Assembly (NCBI GenBank): GCA_012976225.1
Contig: JAAVVG010000036.1
Coordinates: 57,439 to 121,438, forward strand
Direction of reading: 5' to 3'
Source of the DNA: Golubevia sp. BC0850
Lineage: Eukaryota > Basidiomycota > Exobasidiomycetes > Golubeviales > Golubeviaceae
DNA: 64,000 nt
In this document: positions 58,695 to 64,000 of the stretch, piece after piece
How positions within the stretch are numbered: the stretch's first letter is position 1
Layout of the letters: each line of letters opens with the position of its first letter
Position numbers and translations under genes: made by a program
Notes under the pieces: generated by a model
Database searches by the model: none
Told to the model about the DNA's origin: nothing
Seen by the model: the letters and a program-made list of their open reading frames with translations, nothing else

Positions 58695-59250
58695 GTCGCT
58701 TCTGTGAAGTTCGAAGATCGGAATCTTTCCTTTTGAGAAAGACGAATGCGAAGATGGGTTGACGTTTTTTTATAAAGTATTTTGGTTATAAAATTTAGAA
58801 ATTGAAATTGCGTTTGAAAGCTTTTGGGTGAAGAGGACTGTTTGAGAAGAGGATCGAGTGATTCCTCAGCTCATTCGATTCTGAGTGAGAGGGTAATGTA
58901 CGAGTTCACTTTGAGATTCTGTCTAAGACGACAGATGATCTAGGCTCGAAAGGGAATTCAGGCAATGCTTGAGAAAAATCGTTTCTGAACTCGTTATTTC
59001 ACAGCAAAGCTATCTACAGATCAAGAGGAAGAAAAGTACAACAGTAGGACGAAGGAAATGCAGCGTGTGTGCGATTTGGAACGTTGAATGAGAGATGAAC
59101 TTTGAAGAAATGTGAAACGAAACGAAATGAAAGCAGGAACTTGGAAAGGAAAAGGGAACTTCGGAAGAACTTGGAAAGAGGAGGCCGGAAGGGATTGAAT
59201 AGAGCTTGATTTTTGGCTTTTTGATTTTGATTATTTCGATTTGATGAGAA
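58695..59250. other. Intergenic between convergent 3' ends
   Basis: Separates the pyrophosphatase stop from the SHD1-like stop. A minus-strand frame at 59291-59010 is Ser/Phe-rich and has no motif. Confidence 0.5.
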
Positions 59251-59742
59251 CTAAGCCTTTCTTTCCCTCTCGAAATGTCTTTCTCTCCCAACCCAATTTC
59301 TATCCTCCAAGCAAAGTCTCTCCAGCTCGACTTCTATTAATTTACCCTTCCCTTTCTTTCCCTCTGACTCCTCTCCTCTGACTTCGCACTCGTTCTCTCT
59401 TCTTTTACCGCCCGAATCCTCTTTCAGTAGACGAACTCTGTTTCTAGAGGCAGCAGAATTTGAAGGAACATACGTTGCTTTCAACGAGTGCTTCCCCTTC
59501 GAATCTAACCAAGTACGAGGTTGATAAGCTTGAGATTGAGAATTGGAAGTTTGAGCGAAGGAAGAAGTGGAAGTGGACGTTGAAGTGGTCTGAAGTTGAG
59601 TAACTGAATTTGAAGAAGTTTTGAAAGACATGGGAACTTGCTTGACCGAGTTGTTGTTTGGTTTTGTGGTAAGACGATCTGGAATTGGAGGTGGAGGTCT
59701 TTTCATCATCATTTCATCTTTATTAGATTCATCGCTTCCCAT
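59251..59742 (-). CDS. SHD1-like (Sla1 homology domain 1) small protein
   Basis: An uninterrupted frame of 163 codons. The N terminus has a P-P-P-P-I-P-D-R run, then a Ser/Thr-rich linker. R-T-W-L-D-S-K-G-K-H-S-L-K-A-T-Y-V opens a segment that ends I-E-V-E-L-E-R-L-C-L-E-D-R-N-W-V. This matches the SHD1 pattern (R-x-W-x-D-x-S/K-G, then a closing plEkLs-x-x-D). SHD1 of Sla1 binds N-P-F-x-D endocytic sorting signals; proline-rich segments recruit SH3 domains. It starts only 47 nt downstream of the next gene's stop on the same strand, so it may be part of a larger unseen model. Confidence 0.62.
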   Translation of the reverse strand: MGSDESNKDEMMMKRPPPPIPDRLTTKPNNNSVKQVPMSFKTSSNSVTQLQTTSTSTSTSSFAQTSNSQSQAYQPRTWLDSKGKHSLKATYVPSNSAASRNRVRLLKEDSGGKRRENECEVRGEESEGKKGKGKLIEVELERLCLEDRNWVGRERHFERERKA

Positions 59743-59789
59743 TTTTGGGAGTCCCTCTTTTGACTTTCCTTCTTCTAGAGACTCCCCAT

Positions 59790-61555
59790 TTAAAAATCCT
59801 TCCCTTTCCCCTTTCCATATGCTTGAGAGTTAGAACCATTTCCACCACCTCTCATTCTAGCCAGCATCTCTTCAAAAGCGTTTCCCAAAGCCTCGTTGGT
59901 ATCCTCTACGCTTCTAGTAGCTGGAGCAACTGCAGGTTCGACTGCGGGAGATGTTGCTGCTGCTGCAGCAGTTGAATCAACTGGACTATCTTGAGGAGGC
60001 TGAGGTTGAGTTTGTTGTTGCATCTTCCTTCCATATGGACTAGGTTGAGACTGGTGACCCATTTCTTGAAGTCTGTTCATCCAACTGTTGGCTAACATCT
60101 CATTCGTACGCCTGATCTCTTCGCTGATAGCAGCTGGAGAGGGATTGGAAGTGGAAGGAACCGGAGCTGGAGCTGGAGCTGGCGCTAGTTGAAATGGTTG
60201 CGACTGAGATTGAGGGGGAACCTGTGGAGCTAGTACAACTTCTTGAGCATCGGTTTCGGCTTCACGATCTGGATTCAAACGAGCAGCACGACGAGCGGTG
60301 ATTTGACCAAAGGCGTTTCCCAAAGCCATTCCTTGACTTCTGTTCCTAGCCATCATTCTATCGTAAGCTGACATTGGCTCCTCCTCGTTCGATTGAGGTT
60401 CATCAGTTGAAGTCGGTTGGGCAGCAGTAGCTTGAGTAGAAGTGTTCCTAGATTCGGGAGCGTTCATATTGGAAGTTGCTTGAGGAGTCGGAGGCATTCC
60501 GCCCTCTGCTTGAGTTCCTCCGATCAGGTGGTTCAAAATCTGTTGAACCCCACCTAGAATTCCATCTAATCCTCTGGCTTCACCCAATCCATTGGCAGAT
60601 TGAACAGCATTGTCTACTCTTCTCATAGCCTCGTGGATACCAGCTGAAACTTGTGGGCCATGTTGTTGGAAGCGTTGATTGGCTAAATGTTCTGCATTAT
60701 TTAGCTGTTCTCCTACGAAGTTCATAGATTGATTTTGAGCTTGGTCTCTTAGAATGTTGGCTTGAGAAATGGCTTGAGATGAAAGACTATTTACCAGAGA
60801 AAGACAGTTTGCTAGAGAAATTTGAGCCAGCGAATGGAGATCGTTTGGAGAAGAGTTGGATTGATGATTAGATGTAGACTGAGGAATGGAGGTTGAAGAA
60901 GATTGGAAACTTCCTGGCATGGAGGTTGGAGGAAATGATGAGGTGGAAGCAGCGGGTGGTGCTGCTGAGCGGGTGGAGACTGAATCATCGACTACGCCGT
61001 ATCCGTCTTCTACTGACATAACTGAAGCTGGGGCAGCTACAGAAGGTGCAGCAGTGCTTTAGTAAGAGAGGAGGAGAGGGGAGGAGAAGAGGATCAGTGG
61101 CTGACCTAAATGCTGATAGAGATGGTAGACTCTGCTACCTTCCTCCCCTCTCCCGTTTTAATGGCGTCTCTCCAATTTGCGATCTTGTACATCCTTCATC
61201 TTATTCTGACCTCCACCTAGCTCGATCGCAGAGGAGAAACTCACCTGGCCTGTTCTGGAAGCCCGATTGAGTGCTCAGCTGCCTGAAGGCTGTCGAAGAG
61301 CTCCAAAGTGATGACATGGTCACCATTTCTATCAGCACCAGCAATCGTCTTGAAGCCTTCCCAAGTAGCTGAGTTCTTGATGAGGATGGGTGACTGTTCG
61401 TGATATCCAAGTAGCACCTCAGGTTTACGTTCTTCATGGGCCAATCTCAGCGACTTAAGTAGATCCTCGAAGTGGAAAGGTGGGTCAGGTCTAGTGACTG
61501 AGTATAGTTTGGAAGGTGGAAAGCGGGACTTGATTGAGATCGAGCGACGAGACAT
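59790..61555 (-). CDS. PB1-like family member B with long Gln/Ala-rich tail
   Basis: Two exons (61555-61245, 61056-59790) join in phase and give 525 residues. The first 100 residues (S-I-S-I-K-S-R-F, then L-L-G-Y-H-E-Q-S-P-I-L-I-K, W-E-G-F, V-I-T-L-E-L-F-D-S-L-Q-A-A-E) form a PB1-like module shared with the segments at 53.3 and 62.3-62.6 kb. The rest is Gln/Ser/Ala/Pro-rich, with a repeated A-L-G-N-A-F unit (in G-M-A-L-G-N-A-F-G-Q and N-E-A-L-G-N-A-F-E-E) and a Gly/Lys end. An in-frame Met at 61645 would add a hydrophobic signal-anchor-like segment; the later Met was chosen because family similarity begins there. Function is unknown; PB1 modules usually mediate protein pairing. Confidence 0.6.
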
Positions 61556-61648
61556 GTTGATGTTGGAGAGAAGAAGGATTCCCCAAAGACCAATTAAAAG
61601 AGTGCAACTGTATAAGGCTGCGCAGAACTGGACTGAGCTCTTCAAACT

Positions 61649-61876
61649 TTAATTCTCTCCTGCTTGGACTGGCAGCAGATCAGCTAGCTCAATCACGCGA
61701 TCAATTAATAGCTGGAAAATCTTTCGAAGTTCACGCTGACTGGACGAGCAGATGTAAGACTCGACACTCAAGAAGTCTTGCCACCTGAGCACTTCTCTGT
61801 GCACTGAAAGATGATGTGGGGTAGACCAAAGACAAAATTTGAGCGGACTGGAAAAGATGATCAGGATAAAAGACAC
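61649..61876 (-). pseudogene. Possible PB1-like fragment D
   Basis: The frame has L-S-V-H-R-E-V-L-R-W-Q-D-F-L, which fits the middle of the PB1-like module (x-L-I-x-x-x-x-x-W-x-x-F). Flanking motifs are missing or in another frame. The similarity is weak and rests on one block. Confidence 0.25.
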
Positions 61877-62264
61877 GAGACACTGGGCTAGCTCAACAGA
61901 TGAACGATGAAACGAGCAGGGGATTCCGAAAGACTCTTTGTCCTTTTCACTTTCGATTGACTTGCTCTTCCTATACTTGTGTGTTAGTTCTGAGGAAAAG
62001 TAAACAAGTACTGGACACTCTCAATCAAATTTCAGCCTTTTGTTAGCCGTGATAGTCCTGTGGTATCGTCAGAAGAAGAGTGTTTCAGTATTTTTTGGAG
62101 ATTTCGAAGAACTCGCTAGTCAACCTTTGACTCTGCCACCTCCAGTTTCCTGAAAATACTCTCGAGGGCACTCAGCTACTCAGCAGTAGAAAGGAGAGAC
62201 TAAAGGAAGTCAGAAGATTGGGAACCGCCGGCAGAACCAAGCAGCTTTACTCACCTCCATTCCT

Positions 62265-62575
62265 CCAGATGACTCTTGCTTGTCGACCCAGACTTCAGCT
62301 TCACGGAGTCCGTCAAATAGTTCGACATTGAAGGACTATGTCTTTGATGAAGGGCATAAAACAAGAAACGCTTTCCAATGAAGCTCGTTCTCTATCAGCA
62401 TACGAGCTCCTTCGTGGAAGATGATCAGAGCTGAAGGCTTGCGACCTTGGTCTAGGCTATTTTTTCGATCATCATTTGAAGCGTGCTACCATATGCGCCC
62501 AGAGAAATCTTCGGAGGAAACCTAGCCTTGAAGAGGATAGTTATGTTGAGATGGAAAAACCGTTCGAGGCACTTG
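62265..62575 (-). pseudogene. PB1-like family member C, broken
   Basis: The minus strand encodes I-T-I-L-F-K-A-R-F-P-P-K-I-S-L-G-A-Y-G, then, after a one-base shift near 62462, G-R-K-P-S-A-L-I-I-F-H-E-G-A-R-M-L-I, W-K-A-F, an in-frame TAG near 62338 and S-F-N-V-E-L-F-D-G-L-R-E-A-E. All blocks align in order with members A and B. At least one frameshift and one stop break it, so it looks like a relic. It ends next to the right DMC1 repeat arm. Confidence 0.55.
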
Positions 62576-62722
62576 TTCGAGTCGTAGCGAAAGGGACTGG
62601 TGATTAAGACCTTAACGAAGAGACGAATATAGAGAGAGTTGAAGAGAAAGAAAAGAGGAGGAGAACAAGAAGAGAAGAAGAACTCTCGTGTCTCCTTGTC
62701 GAGATCGTGGAGATTTCGTGAG

Positions 62723-64000
62723 TCGCGAGACCTAATGAAAAGTCTCGAAACCTTTCTTCTCTTCATCCGACACCACACATCGACACCTCCATCCTTCAAG
62801 CATGTCTCGTACTGGCACGCAGGCATCTAGAGCTCCATCCATGGCTCTTTCAAGTGCAGGAGACGGAATTGGAGTCGCTCACGAAGCTCCACATCACGAA
62901 GAAGACGCAGCCATCTTTCTGGAGTGAGTACTCGGAGAGACAGGCGGGCTCTCCTTTCTGTTCTAACATCCTTGAACCTTTTTCCAAATCTATCTCTTCT
63001 GTTCTCAGCATCTCGGAACTACAAGCTCAAGCGAGTTGCAAGGCTGTTCTGATCTCCATCCCGAGCTTTCCACTGACCACCCAACTTCCAATCCCGAATT
63101 CTCGCAGGGTATTGGTGCTGCTGACATCGCCAAGCTTCGTTCTAATGGGATCGCTACAGTTCAGGTAAAGCTGAGCTTGGGTTGAAGGTGTTGGAAGACT
63201 CTGTGTCTTCTTCATCGCTGAACATCTTGACGCTCCCAAATCGATGAACGTCACAGGCAGTCTCTAGCACCACCAAGAAGACTCTAGGACGCATCAAAGG
63301 ACTGAGTGAGATCAAAGTCGAGAAGATCAAGGTGAGAGATAGTTGAAGAGTTGCTTTGGACGAAAATCGAGACGCATACATTCGACTTTCGACATGTCGA
63401 TGAGACTCACCAGTGCTCATCTCCCACTTACCTTCCCTCTTCTGGCAGGATGCAGCTGGTAAACTCATCCAGACGGGATTCAGTAGCGGAATTGAAATCA
63501 GTAGGTTTAGTTTCCTAACCTCATCGAGTCACTCTCTTCTGACCAACCTCTCCCATCTCATCCAAATCGAACCAGGTCGTCAAAGAGAGAAGACCATCTT
63601 CATCTCGACTGGATCCAAGTCTCTGGACTCTGTTCTCGGAGGCGGATTCTCTACCTCCAGTATCTCCGAGGTCTATGGTGGTGAGTGACGGAGTGAGAAA
63701 GGATTCGAACTAGAGTATCGCTGACTCGCAACCCCTCTCTCGCCCGCCTTCAGAATTCAGAACTGGAAAGACTCAGATCTGCTCCACCACCGCCGTCACC
63801 TGTCAGCTTCCTCAAGAGCTAGGAGGAGCCAACGGAAAGGTAGCGTGGGTCGACACCGAGGGAACCTTTCGCCCAGAACGCATCCGTTCCATCGCTCGTC
63901 GTTTCGGATTGGACGAAGACGCAACCCTGTCCAACATCGTAGTGGGAAGAGCTCTCAACTCGGATCATCAAATGGACCTCATCACTCTCCTAGCAGCCAA
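62723..64000. repeat. Inverted repeat, right arm (runs off window)
   Basis: Reverse complement of 51538-52815 with no difference noticed. It begins at the same C-G-C-G-A boundary as the left arm. Confidence 0.92.
62802..64000 (+). CDS. DMC1: DMC1 meiotic recombinase, right copy (5' part)
   Basis: Exons 62802-62923, 63009-63030, 63108-63164, 63257-63331, 63449-63500, 63576-63680 and 63754 to beyond 64000. The splice pattern is the same as in the left copy, including the GC-AG intron (63031-63107) and the 22-nt second exon. The visible part reaches past Walker A (G-E-F-R-T-G-K-T-Q) to [11 protein letters not shown]. It reads outward from the spacer, away from the left copy. Whether this is a true second gene or the same gene placed twice by the assembler cannot be told here. 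Confidence 0.9.

Overview
The window is 64 kb of nuclear DNA from a filamentous or yeast-like fungus, most likely a basidiomycete. Almost every gene is cut by several short introns (mostly 50-120 nt) with GTGAGT/GTAAGT-type donors and pyrimidine-rich AG acceptors. Genes are dense on both strands and many are arranged head to head. The gene set is eukaryotic and fungal: VPS33, seipin, a synaptojanin-type phosphatase, a GEN1/YEN1 resolvase, DMC1, class I cytochrome c peroxidase and a GT90/CAP10 glycosyltransferase. Exon joins given here were worked out by hand from splice signals, reading phase and family motifs. No RNA gene, CRISPR array or intact transposon was recognised.

Layout. 0-11.9 kb: 3' end of a GT90/CAP10 gene, a small one-TM protein, VPS33, a mitochondrial ABHD11-like hydrolase, a secreted alpha/beta hydrolase, a 3-hydroxyisobutyrate-dehydrogenase-like reductase and an OTU1/YOD1 deubiquitinase. 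12-21.5 kb: a PIG-X/PBN1-like GPI-mannosyltransferase subunit, an HSL-type esterase, a metallo-beta-lactamase-fold protein, an EI24-like membrane protein and a transaldolase-like protein lacking the expected Schiff-base lysine. 21.7-24.9 kb: an F-box/LRR-like locus of uncertain integrity, then about 1 kb with no gene. 24.9-39.3 kb: YEN1/GEN1, seipin, an ExoIII-type AP endonuclease (copy 1), a Sac1 plus 5-phosphatase protein and a TUG/UBX4-like protein. 40-50 kb: a cysteine-rich secreted protein with a Ser-Val-Gln-Pro repeat (model not closed), a zinc-ribbon plus DnaJ plus DnaJ-X protein, AP endonuclease copy 2 (inverted relative to copy 1), a frameshifted F-box gene, a short-chain dehydrogenase and an unrecognised protein. 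51-64 kb: DMC1, an assembly gap, a 9.8-kb spacer with cytochrome c peroxidase, inorganic pyrophosphatase, an SHD1-like protein and several members of a small PB1-like family, then a second, inverted DMC1 copy running off the window.

Three points stand out. First, the two AP endonuclease genes are an inverted segmental duplication. Copy 2 keeps a mitochondrial presequence upstream of the shared start, while in copy 1 the homologous presequence is destroyed by two stop codons, which suggests the copies have divided compartments. Second, the DMC1 copies form an inverted repeat with no difference seen, around a spacer holding three or four PB1-like paralogues in different states of decay. The left repeat edge sits on a 10-N gap flanked by a 111-bp direct duplication, so assembly error must be excluded. 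Third, several genes use very small internal exons (11, 16 and 22 nt) and DMC1 has a GC-AG intron, so automatic gene models here should be checked.
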